Shown: one piece after another, positions 23,638 to 34,703 of the stretch
Numbering within the stretch: position 1 is the stretch's first letter
How the letters are laid out: each line of letters opens with the position of its first letter
Assembly: GCA_032622095.1 (NCBI GenBank)
Contig: CP136067.1
Span: 94,418,707 to 94,482,706 of the forward strand
Direction of reading: 5' to 3'
Source of the DNA: Siphonodentalium dalli
Taxonomy: Eukaryota > Mollusca > Scaphopoda > Gadilida > Siphonodentaliidae
Length of the DNA stretch: 64,000 nt
The notes under the pieces: model-generated
What the model was told of the DNA's origin: nothing
The model's input: only the letters and a program-made list of their open reading frames with translations
The model's database searches: none
Program-made: the position numbers and the translations under genes

Positions 23638-24728
23638 ATATTCGATTTATTTAGTATTAAGTTAGCACCCTTCTTGAAATAATGCACGTGTATCGGTACC
23701 ATTCCGACTCCCATATATAAGTTATTTTTTATGAATAATCGCGGTGTGGTGGTGTCTTTACTTTTTCTGGGCCAATTTTCACAATCGACGGGTTGAATTT
23801 CGATGAAATTTCCGTTAAATAAAATGTTGCTGCTCATTTGCCATTTGAGCAGCAATTTCGAGAATATAATTTGGACTATGGAGGTGATAATTAATTACGT
23901 AACGCACACACCACGAGCTCCTCCTCCAATATAAATATATATTTCATTGTAAGCGCGGGTGGTTGTGATGCCACATACCCAATGCACAGGCGGGGAACAA
24001 TCCTCTTCTTGGTACGACCGAACCTGACATCGAATGAGTTAATTTAGTACAAATGTCCATATCTCATATAAAAAAAATCGGCGGTTTCCTTTTCGCTGAC
24101 TTCACCCATCGCCGCTTTTTGAAACGCATAGCAGGAAATGGCACCCTTTTAACAAGTGGAGAATTTGTTTTGTACAGGGCCAGTATGGCCAGGATTGGTC
24201 GTCTTCCTACTGATCTTGTTTTACTTACCGTTATAGTTGTATTGATGTATATAACTTTCCAAAAAATAAAATTTAATTTTAGTCTCTTTTTTGAATTTAC
24301 CAGGACTATTTCATTTGCATTGGTGAAAAATCATTTAAAAAAATTTAAATTTAAATTAAAAAAACTAAATTTTGCAATACCACACTAAGCCACAATACGA
24401 ACCTTATCTACACTATTTGTCTAATTGTACTTAATTTAGCTGACCTCTTTGTTTTCGATGGTGTCTGCATGGTGTTATATCATAATGCTATGAAGAAGCC
24501 AATGTGTTTTCAAAACACTGGTGTTTCATAATCAGCTGACCAACTAATCACTGGCCACTGTGTTTTAAAAGTTGAAACTTGAATTGACCCATACGTTAAT
24601 TAATTTCAATAAAGTATATAAAAATAAATATTATCGTAAAACTTATGGGAGGGCACTTGACATGAGGTCGAATGTACACACGCAGGTTAGGGTGCATTTA
24701 CATTGCTATAGAAATGTACACAGATCTA
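23638..24728 (+). mobile_element. TIR transposon family R3, copy B
   Basis: Matches copy A from TTCGATTTATTTAGTATTAA to the right end ATGTACACAGATCTAC, differing mainly by the missing 278-bp block (junction at about 24150/24151, CACCCTTTT|AACAAGTGG). The left end is truncated. Non-coding. Confidence 0.8.
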
Positions 24729-24729
24729 C

Positions 24730-25615
24730 ACGCAGACTAGTGTAAACAGGTTGATATAGAAATTCACACAGAAAGAAAACGGTATTAGTTCGTGTGAGCA
24801 AAAATCGTGTCCGCTAACGTCACGGTAAACGCCGAAGCATTGCGACAGGCAAATCAGTTTTGATTAATTGTTACTCGGGCTTGGCGAATGTTTTCGTTGT
24901 CATTTCAACCCGTGTATTTCGAATATTGAACACGGACAGGGACGTGGCAACTTGTTCAACGGTTGGAAATTTCATACCTTACACAACATTAGTTGTAATT
25001 TCCAAACCAACAATAGATTGAAAATGATCTTGTAGTTTGATTTTCAAACATTTTATTTGGGGGGGGGGGGGGTATTGTTTTCGGACCAATATTTGCATAA
25101 TTTCCTACTTTTTATCAAAATTTTGGGCTGGAATGGCCATCAGCTGGAAATTTTCCAACCTTATCATAGGGGCGGGTGTCATGTTGAAAATGTCCAACAC
25201 TTGGAAAGATTGCGTCCTGGTCCCTCCCCGTGGCCAGTCATCATCATCATATTTATTGTCTAACAGCTATATATAAAAACTGCATGTAATTTAAGAAAAC
25301 AATATTGTCCTAAATTGGTCAACATTGTCATTGGAATTGTCATCAGTTGGAAATTTTACTACATTTGGTCAAATAAAGGGTGTTGTAGGGTAATCATTCT
25401 TTCTTCGAACCATTATCAAGTGGTATAAGGGTACACTTTAAATACATGCGGCACATACCAAATCGCTGTTATCTGCTGATAGTTGATACATGTTTATGTC
25501 TGGCCTAAACTGACACGACTCGCAGTGAATTGTCAATTACCAGAGTACTGATCAGCGAGCGTTCAATATTAGTAATCATGTTGTGATCACAGTAATGCGC
25601 GACACGTGACTTCAT
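24730..25615. other. Low-complexity and unique sequence, no gene
   Basis: A G run at about 25059-25072 and a TTGGAAATTTTMC word repeated near 25145 and 25347. No exon supported. Confidence 0.45.
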
Positions 25616-25616
25616 A

Positions 25617-26513
25617 CAGATCTGTATACATTTCTATAGCAGTATAAGCGCAGCCTTATGGTCATCAATAACAGTAAATACCCTAACCCCACCCACATCA
25701 TGTAGGTTAACAAAACTGACAATAAATAAGTTTCCGTGGACATAATTGCCTTCTTGAAACGACCGATTATCAGTTTGAATATTTTAGTCGTTTAATATAT
25801 ATAAAACATAATAAGATATTTCTGTAAACAAAATATTGCAGTAAAATCAAATTTAAAATAGGGACATTTTGAGCTGAAACCCTCTGCGCTGTTTACGGAT
25901 ATCGATTATAATAATTAGCAAAACGAAGCCATCCATCCATCGAAATAGTTTCTATGAAGCGAATTATATCAGGTCAGAATATATTATTCTTTTAATACAT
26001 ATTAAATATTCATATGTTCGTGTAAATATATTGGAGAAAGGTTCTAATCCGACACAACGTTCGAAGGTTTGTTTAAAACTAAACGGACATTGATACCAGA
26101 CAAATTCTAAATTGAAACTAAATTGAACATTTATCAAAGGTCCCGTCAAGATATTTTCGATCTAACAACAGGAAGATGTAAATCTATAAGATTCAATAAA
26201 TATATATAGTCATATGTTCCTGTCAAAATATTAGAGTTTAGTATTAAGTTAGCACCCTTCTTGAAATAATGCATGTGTATCGGTACCATTCCGACTCCCT
26301 CCGACTCCCATATATTAGTTATTTTTTATGAGTAATCGCGGTATATTGGTAGCTTTACTTTCTCTTGGCCAATTTTTACAATCGACGGGTTGAATTTCGA
26401 TAAAATTTCGGTTAAATAAAATGATGCTGCTCATTTGCCAATTTGAGCAGCAATTTCGAGAATATATTTTGGACTAGGGAGGTGATAATTAATTACGTAA
26501 CGGACACCGCGAG
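25617..26513 (+). mobile_element. TIR transposon family R3, copy C (right part lost)
   Basis: Starts CAGATCTGTATACATTTCTA then TAGCAGTATAAGCGC, the inverse of the right ends of copies A and B. TTATGGTCATCAATAACAGT at 25656 and the 26146-26513 block (TCAAGATATTTTCGATCTAA onward) match copy A. The right part is missing after the AATTAATTACGTAACGGACA region, where a CGTGGTC-rich element begins. Confidence 0.75.
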
Positions 26514-26514
26514 C

Positions 26515-26883
26515 TCTGCCACCGCGGCTTGCCAAGCTCCGGCCGCCAGCGATGTTTCCGTGTTCAGCCATGTTCCTCCGTGTTCATGTCGCGGTCACCT
26601 GTGGTATGGCCGTGGTCACCCGTGGTCATAGCGTGGATTTCCGTGTTCAAACGTGATCATTTGGCCGTGGTCACCCGTTCGTCGTACCGTGATCATAGCG
26701 TGGATGTTCCGTGTTCAAACGTGATCAGAGCGTGTTCAAACTTGATCAGAGCGTGTTCAAAATCTGAACACGATTGAACACGTTTACCCAGACCGTGTTC
26801 TTGGCGAGTTTAGATTTTGAACACGGAAAAATCGCGCGGGGTCTTCCGTGGACATGTAAAAAACCACGGGCCTTGTACTGTAT
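26515..26883. mobile_element. CGTGGTC/GAACACG-rich element, copy 2
   Basis: Repeats of CCGTGGTCACCCGT, GTGTTCAAACGTGATCA and CGTGTTCA, ending AAAACCACGGGCCTTGTACT at 26880. This is the inverted counterpart of the start of 17313-17690. GC-rich, with no reading frame of interest. Confidence 0.65.
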
Positions 26884-27228
26884 TTACACACTAAGTGTTG
26901 TCATCACTAAATCCAGCATTCTGATTGGTCGGCGCCCACGTGGCTAGTTGCAGTTATTTCTCGGTGAAGGCGTAACGCCTCATAACACCAAGCTAATAAC
27001 ACCATCGATACGTCATTAGGTTTGGAAAGACGAACGCGTAATGCTTTGGGCGCATTTTGACTCGCGCAGGATTGACTTAATACATCATCGGGTTTCAACA
27101 TGAAGAGAAATTGTTCCTATTAACTTTTGCCAAGGGTGCTATTGGGTATTTTGGGCTGATCTTGTCACGATACACTTTTCGATTTAAATATATTTACAAA
27201 AGCGGATTTTTCGCTAAATGTATATAAA

Positions 27229-27425
27229 TATAAGGATTAACTGTCATGTGGACTATTTTTATGGAGATGTAACGGTGAGGTAAGTGGACATAACTTGTGT
27301 AAAACCCTGTGAGGTAAGTGGACATAACTTGTATGTAAAACCCTTCGGGTTTTACACAAGTTATGTCCACTTACCTCACCGTTACATCTCCATAAAAACA
27401 GTCCACATGACAGTTAATCCTTATA
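27229..27425. repeat. Long hairpin with AAACCCTTCGGGTTT loop, copy 1
   Basis: Arms start AAGGATTAACTGTCATGTGG and end CCACATGACAGTTAATCCTT. Pairing is nearly perfect through ATGGAGATGTAACGGTGAGG and GTAAGTGGACATAACTTG up to GTAAAACCC TTCG GGGTTTTAC. The left arm carries a partial second copy of GTGAGGTAAGTGGACATAAC, which would bulge out. As RNA the loop closes with a C(UUCG)G tetraloop. Confidence 0.9.
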
Positions 27426-27772
27426 TATTTACATACTAAGTGTTGTCATCACTAAATCCAGCATTCTGATTGGTCGGCGCCCACGTGGCTAGTTGCAGTT
27501 ATTTCTCGGTGAATGCGCAACGCCTCATAACACCAAGGTCATAACACAATCGATACGTCTTGGGTTTGGAAAGACGAACGCGTAATGTTTTGGGCGCATT
27601 TGGACTCGCGCAGGATTGACTTAATACATCATCGGGTTTCAATATGAAGAGAAATTGTTCGTATTAACTTTTGCCAAGGGTGCTATTGGGTATTTTGGGC
27701 TGTTTTTGTCACGATACACTTTTCGATTTAAATACATTTACAAAAGTGGCTTTTTCGTTACATGTATATAAA

Positions 27773-27932
27773 TATAAGGATTAACTGTCATGTGGACTAT
27801 TTTTATGGAGATGTAACCGTGAGATAAGTGGTCATAACTTGTAAAACCCTTCGGGTTTTACACAAGTTATGTCCACTTACCTCACGGTTACATCTCCATA
27901 AAAACAGTCCACATGACAGTTAATCCTTATAT
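27773..27932. repeat. Long hairpin with AAACCCTTCGGGTTT loop, copy 2
   Basis: Same hairpin as 27229-27425 without the internal duplication. Arms are about 70 bp, with a few mismatches (GTGAGATAAGTGGTCATAAC on the left against the complement of GTTATGTCCACTTACCTCAC on the right). Confidence 0.9.
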
Positions 27933-28684
27933 AAGTAAGAACAATAAGTGGGATATATACATGATATAGTATAAGATCATACAAGCATAATTAACAATAT
28001 ATTCTTAATTGGTTATGACTGGTAGTAACCATATGGTAAAATCAGTATCATCCTATAGTAAACAATAGTATGATACACATCCTAGACAATGATATCATGA
28101 TGCATGATAACTCATACCTTAATGGGCCGCATGATACCCAACTCTTGGAATAACGTCTTGTGTCTGTGAGATAGATTCACTCCCGCTTAAACCATTGAAC
28201 CACAAATTTTACATCTCTGTTCGTCTACCTATTGTGCTTACCGGCAGTACACGTTATTGAAACAAAAGTATAAAACCTCTGGACTCTTCATTGTTTCCGT
28301 ACACGGCCAACTTCACGCTTACCACTGTACAGTTTTTCGAGAGGGCCCTTATGTTTATGTAAGATAACACGAACATAGATGGGGATGTTGGCCAAATATT
28401 TCATTCACTCTGTACTGTGGCCTGAACAACAAATCACCAGCACCCCGGGGTCACGCCCATGTCTATATATGAACCGGAAGTGAGACCGGATAAATCGATG
28501 TAGATTCTGCATTTTATTAATATCATGTTAGACAACGCTGCAGCCTCTCTATCTCCGATATTTCTTTGCGATGGATTCTCTTTTCAGAGAAGACTGGAAT
28601 AGAAGAGATAATGTGCGGGCTTATTTCATTGAAACAAACTTACTAGACAGTAACTCCCTACCTACATACTTAATGACATATTAG
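27933..28684. other. Unique-looking sequence, no gene seen
   Basis: No supported exon, RNA or element ends. Contains a run of ATGATAC/ATAGTATGAT words at about 27965-28130, of low complexity. Confidence 0.45.
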
Positions 28685-28890
28685 GGACTTGTTCGGATGA
28701 GTAAAATTGATAAGGTAGTACTCAGGCCCTATGTCAACCTGGGGAATGTATAGCATTCTACTAACATCGGCGAAAATTTCAAAGAAATCGACCATACCAC
28801 TCCATAGAAAACATCTTCAGAACTATGCTCAATTGTAAATATTTACATCTCGAATCGGGACGCATCGTTTGGCGATAAACTAACACAAAT
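28685..28890 (+). repeat. Dispersed repeat R2, copy 3
   Basis: Contains CTCAGGCCCTATGTCAACCT, ACATCGGCGAAAATTTCAAA, ACTCCATAGAAAACATCTTC and CTCAATTGTAAATATTTACA then TCTCGAATCGGGACGCATCG. It is the most complete of three copies. The 200 bp that follow (28891-29091) show nothing recognisable. Confidence 0.75.
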
Positions 28891-29277
28891 GATCTTGCCA
28901 TCGAGAGTCATTGCATTTAATTAATATATAAGAATGGCGGTGTGTGTTGTCAATTTGGATTAATATTCGTAAAAATTAACTACTTTAAGCAAGATTATTC
29001 TCAAGTTCGATTTGATCGCCCCAACCGGAGTGTTTCATATCACTTTGACACAATGAAAGAATGTAGCATCCAACAAATATTAGACCCCTTTTAGTCGGGG
29101 AGCCAATAAAGTCCACCTGCACCCCCCCCCCCGATGATTACAAATAACCTTATTTTTATTGTTCCCTATGGTATCCAGATAAAGAATCCGGAATTCACCG
29201 AAAAATAAAGGTGGCCCTACTGGGTGCTAGAGCCATTTGAATCCAAGATGGCCGCCATTTCCTCTAACTCCGACCAG

Positions 29278-30000
29278 ATGTATTTAATCGTAATAGATCG
29301 GTTGTTGGCAAAAGACACAGACAAAATGTATGCCATTTTGTTGGTATGATGTCCTTCTTCAAAATGACGGCAAATAATTTCGAAAAAAATTCAAAATGGC
29401 CGCCGAAAAATGACGTCATATGCACGAAAATAGGAAATTTAATTAATATTTCACCATATCTTCCATTTTTCTTTACATTAATCATTAGTAAATGGCAATG
29501 TTTTTGAGACAGTCGTCAAGCGTGATATTATAGCGTCATTTTAAGACATTTGCCATTGACGAGGGTTCAGTAATAGATACAGAAAGAGGATTTGAAAAAT
29601 AGGGGTGAAATTTTCGATTTTTTTTGCAAGACGATTTTGATGTATTTAATCGTTGTAATAGATCGGTTGTTAGCAAAAGACACAGACAAAATGTATGCCG
29701 TTTTGTTGGTATGATGTCCTTCTTCAAAATGCCGGCAAATAATTTCGAAAAAAAATCAAAATGGCCGCCGAAAAATGACGTCATATGCACGAAAATAGGA
29801 AATTTAATTAATATCTCACCATATCTTCCATTTTTCTTCACATTAATCCTAGTAAATGGCAATATATTTGAGACAGGCATCAAGCGTGATATTATAGCGT
29901 CATTTTAAGACATTTGCCATTGACGAGGGTTCAGTAATAGATACAGAAAGAGGATTTGAAAAAGAGGGGTGAAATTTTCGATTTTTTTGCAAGACGGTCT
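29278..30000. repeat. Doubled 360-bp block in the left arm
   Basis: GATGTATTTAATCGT, ACACAGACAAAATGTATGCC, AAAATGGCCGCCGAAAAATG, ACGTCATATGCACGAAAATA and GGGTTCAGTAATAGATACAG occur twice in order, about 360 bp apart. The right arm carries the same doubling in complement at about 33800-34522. The duplication must therefore predate, or have been copied with, the formation of the palindrome. Confidence 0.88.
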
Positions 30001-30832
30001 TGATGATCATTTTAACGACAAACCACACAGGATGTTAATATAGAATGTCAACAACTATGTGCTTTATTTTATTGGACGGATGTTTTAATTTAATGGGAAT
30101 GAAATTGGTGTAGAACATTTCCAAAATGGCCGCCGAAAATATGAAAAATGGTAAATATTGTCCCAGGGTGTCCTGCAATGGCTTACAAGTTGTGGTTGAT
30201 ATATACAATTGGCTAATCTGTATTATATACATTGAATACTTATATGTCTGATGCACCATGGATCAATGTTTCTATTGTCACCACTGACATCACCAGAAAT
30301 ATTGGATATTTCTCTCTCAAACTTGACATAAATATCGGCAAAAATTAACTTTTCAGGGTTGGACAATTTTTTTAAGTAAAATGCAACTATCATTGGTATC
30401 AAAGGTATTTATTGTTTTGGTCTATCTTAAATGTGTCACACTACGGTGTTTATCGACCAAATTGCTCAAGATGGCTTCCAAAATGGCAACCAAATTTGTA
30501 AAAAGTTAATTTTTTACATATATCCCGAACATTATTATCTGCGTTATTCGACAAGGTAGCAAACTGTGACTCACTTGGTTATTATACGTGTTAGTTAATT
30601 AACCGACAACTGCGTTCTACTCTGTTTGTCCCAGTTCCGTATGGGGCATGACAAATTCATTTTAAAGTTGCAGTATGGAACCTCTTTTGTGATTCTGGCC
30701 ATATTATTGAAAGGAAATGGGCAAAACTTTGAGACGGAACTGAGATGAACCGTAATATGTGGCTATTCTGGCCCATCATGATAAAAAGTGATCAACTGGA
30801 TAAAAGATGGATGCCAATATGGCAGCCAGGGA

Positions 30833-31940
30833 GTTACTGTATGATCATAGGTGATGTGAATAGGTATACAGGGAGTTACTGTATGGTCATGAATGATGTG
30901 AATAGGTATACAATGAGTGACTATATGGTTATGAGTGGGGTGTCCATGGTGAGATGCATAGGAATATAAGGAGTGGCTGTATGGGCATGTGTGAGGTGAA
31001 TCGGTATACATGTAGTGACTGTACGGAATATTGTGTGTGGCCGATGTGATCGTATGGGCATTGCTGTGGTTTATAGATATAACGAGAGTACTACATGGTC
31101 ATCCGTGTGTTGTTTATGTATATATGGAGTGACTGTAAGGTCGTGGTGGTCGTGATGTATATGTGTACCGTGTGTGGCTGTATTGTGACATGTGGTGTAT
31201 ATGTATATTTGTGCTGTCTGTATGATCATGGATGGATTGCGTACATAAATAGGGTGTGATTTTATGGTTATGGGTAATGTGTATAGGTGCACATGGTATG
31301 CCTGTGGTCAAGATTGAAGTTATATGCATACCTGGAATAAGCTTTATGGTTATAGACGAGCGTGTGGCTATATAGGGAGTGCCATTTTGGTAACGGGTGG
31401 GTCGTATATTTATATATGTTGTGGATGTATTATCATCGGTGGTGTATATGGTGTAGATGAATGATCATGGATGGCGTGTATGAGTATACAGTGAGTTGAT
31501 TAATTGTCATGTGTGAGGTGTATATGCAAGTATGAGACTTATGAGTGGTCGTGTGTGCGGGTATTGGTATATTTGGAAGGGCTCACCATTGGTGGGTGAG
31601 ATGTATATCTGAATTGACTCTATGGTCATGGGTATGGCGAATAGATATACATGTAGTGGCTGTATGGTCCATGGTGAGATGAATAGGTATAAAATGAGTG
31701 ACTGTATGATCGTGAATGTGAAATAATATGTATACATAGAGTGACTATATGGTCAGGTGTAGGAGTATACCTGGTGTTCATGCATGGTGATTCATGGCTG
31801 TATCGTCATTTGTGGCATGTACCGGTATAGCCAAATAAGGCTGTATGGTCAGGTGTACGTGTATAGAGTGGGTGACTATATTGACATTTGTGTGGTGTGT
31901 ATGTACATATGAGGTCATGGGATGCGTTGTACATGTATAA
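30833..31940 (+). repeat. Minisatellite in the left arm of the giant palindrome
   Basis: Units of about 42-50 bp with GGAGTKACTGTATGGTCATG, GTGRGGTGAATAGGTATAC. Units drift strongly toward the centre. The complement series is at 32075-32985. Confidence 0.85.
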
Positions 31941-32074
31941 TTTGGGTGGCTATCGCTTTCCACAATAACTCAAGGATATGTTAATCAATAGAGAGGTCAT
32001 GTCAAAGAGTTCTCCACCTTGATAGTGTTTGTGTACATGGGGAACTTTAAACGTGAAAAGCGATAGCCACCCAT

Positions 32075-32985
32075 TACCACACAGTCATTCCATATATGCA
32101 TAAACACCACATACATAACAATATAGTGACCATCTGTATAAACGTACACCTGACCCATGACCATGGATGGCCATACAGCCATGCGTCACAATGCAAGTAC
32201 ACCGGGTATAATCCAAAAGATGACCCATAACCATAGAGTCACTCCTTGTATACCCATTCATCTCACCATTGGCCATACGGTCATCCCATGTATACCTATT
32301 CTCCACACACACATGGTCAAATAGACATTCAATATATACATCAACACCGCAACAATGACCATATAGTCACCTCGGGTATACATATCCACCTCACCAATGG
32401 TCATATAGCCACTCGCTTCATACACATACCCTCATCCGTGGCACCTGGTATACTCCTTCATCTTACCTATGGCCATATAGTCACCCCGTGTGTACCTATT
32501 CAAAACATTCATACATGATCATGGTCAATCATTGTATATATATTCACCTCACCCTTGGCCATGTCACTCCCTGTATCCCTATTTGTCACACCATAGCAGA
32601 ATAGCCACTCAAGATATACTAATACTCCCCAGCCATGTCAGTATATTCAATCCATGTATGCATATGCACATCATCCATGGCCATATAGCCGCTCGCTATA
32701 TACACATACCCCTCGCCCATGACCATATAGAAACACATGTGTATGCCCGTATAACCTACACATGACATGACACATAACGAGTCACCAAGCAGGAACACCG
32801 GGTATACTCATACACCTGACACATGACAATTTAGTCACTCCCTGCATAGCTATTCATTACATTTATGATCATACAGTCACTCATTGTATACATACATGTA
32901 CTCGTCTCACCATTGACCATACAATAACTCCCTGTATACCTATTCACCTTACCTATGATCATATAGTAACTCCCTGGCATTCACC
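32075..32985 (-). repeat. Minisatellite in the right arm of the giant palindrome
   Basis: The same unit in complement: GTATACCTATTCACCTCACC, CATGGCCATATAGTCACTCC. Fewer units survive than in the left arm, which explains the shorter right arm. Confidence 0.85.
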
Positions 32986-34703
32986 CTATATCCAGTTGAT
33001 ATGTTTTATCATAATGGACCAGAATAGCCACATATTATGGTTCATCTCAGTTCCGTTTCAAAGTTCTGCCCATTTCCTTTCAATAATATGACAAGAATCA
33101 CAAAAGAGGTTCTCCGCCAAATTTCATACTGCAACTTTAAAATGAATTTGTCATGCCCCATACGGAACTGGAACAAACATAATAGAACGTGGTTGTCAGC
33201 TAATTAACTAACACGTATAATAACCAAGTGAGTCACAATTTAATACCTTGTCGGATAACGCAGAGAATAATGTTCGGGATATATGTAAAAAAAATAACTT
33301 TTTACAAATTTGGTTGCCATTTTGGAAGCCATCTATAGCAATTTGGTCTATAAACACCGTAGTGTGACACATTTAAGATAGACCAAAACAATAAATACCT
33401 TTGATACCAATGATAGTTGCATTTTACTTTTAAAAATTGTCCAATTGTCCAATTTTTGCCGATATTTATGTCAAGTTTGTGAGAGAAATATCCAATATTT
33501 CTGGTGATGTCAGTGGTGACAATAGAAACAATGATCCGTGGTGCATCAGACATATAAGTATTCAATGTATGTAATACAGATTAGCCAATTGTATATATCA
33601 ACCACAACTTGTAAGCCATTGCAGGACACCCTGGGACAATATTTACCATTTTTCATATTTTCGGCGGCCATTTTGGAAATGTTCTACACCAATTTCATTC
33701 CCATTGAAGTAAAACATCCGTCCAATAAAATAAAGCACATAGTTGTTGACATTCTATATTAACATTCTGTGTGGTTTGTCGTTAAAATGACTATCAAGAC
33801 CGTCTTGCAAAAAAATCGAAAATTTCACTCCTCTTTTTCAAATCCTCTTTCTGTATCTATTACTGAACCCTCGTCAATGGCAAATGTCTTAAAATGACGC
33901 TATAATATCACGCTTGATGCCTGTCTCAAATACATTGCCATTTACTAGGATTAATGTGAAGAAAAATGGAAGATATGGTGAGATTTTAATTAAATTTCCT
34001 ATTTTCGTGCATATGACGTCATTTTTCGGCGGCCATTTTGAATTTTTTTCGAAATTATTTGCCGTCATTTTGAAGAAGGACATCATACCAACAAAATGGC
34101 ATACATTTTGTCTGTGTCTTTTGCTAACAACCGATCTATTACAACGATTAAATACAGCAAAATCGTCTTGCAAAAAAAATCGAAAATTTCACCCCTATTT
34201 TTCAAATCCTCTTTCTGTATCTATTACTAAACCCTCGTCAATGTCAAATGTCTTAAAATGACGCTATAATATCACGCTTGATGACTGTCTCAAAAACATT
34301 GCCATTTACTAATGATTAATATGAAGAAAAATGGAAGATATGGTGAAATATTAATTAAATTTCCTATTTTCGTGCATATGACGTCATTTTTCGGCGGCCA
34401 TTTTGAAATTTTTTCGAAATTATTTGCCGTCATTTTGAAGAAGGACATCATACCAACAAAATGGCATACATTTTGTCTGTGTCTTTTGCTAACAACCGAT
34501 CTATTACAACGATTAAATACATCTGGTCGGAGTTAGAGGAAATGGCGGCCATCTTGGATTCAAATGGCTCTAGCACCCAGTAGGGCCACCTTTATTTTTC
34601 GGTGAATTCCGGATTCTTTATCTGGATACCATAGGGAACAATAAAAATAAGGTTATTTGTAATCATCGGGGGGTGCAGGTGGACCTTATTGGCTCCCCGA
34701 CTA

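Larger units (their letters stand above)
26882..27932. repeat. Tandem duplication (546-bp period), each unit ending in a strong hairpin
   Basis: Unit 1 (26882-27427) and unit 2 (27428-27932) share TTTACAYACTAAGTGTTGTC, CAGCATTCTGATTGGTCGGC, GACTCGCGCAGGATTGACTT and so on, with few differences. The right part of each unit is a hairpin (27229-27425 and 27773-27932). Non-coding. Confidence 0.9.
29092..34703. mobile_element. Giant palindrome (5.6 kb), foldback-type element
   Basis: The left arm (29092-31961, 2870 bp) is the complement of the right arm (32055-34703, 2649 bp) around a spacer of about 93 bp. The outermost match is TAGTCGGGGAGCCAATAAAG against CTTATTGGCTCCCCGACTA. A TA dinucleotide stands outside GTCGGGGAGCC on both sides, which could be a TA target duplication. 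From outside in, each arm has a unique outer block, a doubled block of about 360 bp, an 800-bp block with AAAATGGCCGCCGAAAA, and a tandem array with GGTATAC words. The innermost pairing is GGGTGGCTATCGCTTTCC (31944) with GAAAAGCGATAGCCACCC (32055). Peptides of up to 115 residues occur as mirror copies in both arms and look incidental. No transposase was seen. Confidence 0.93.

Noticed and set aside
29536-29883. 115-codon frame present in mirror copies in both arms (also 33914-34261)
   Set aside because: Conserved only because the arms are inverted copies. The peptide begins in one 360-bp repeat and has no recognisable domain.
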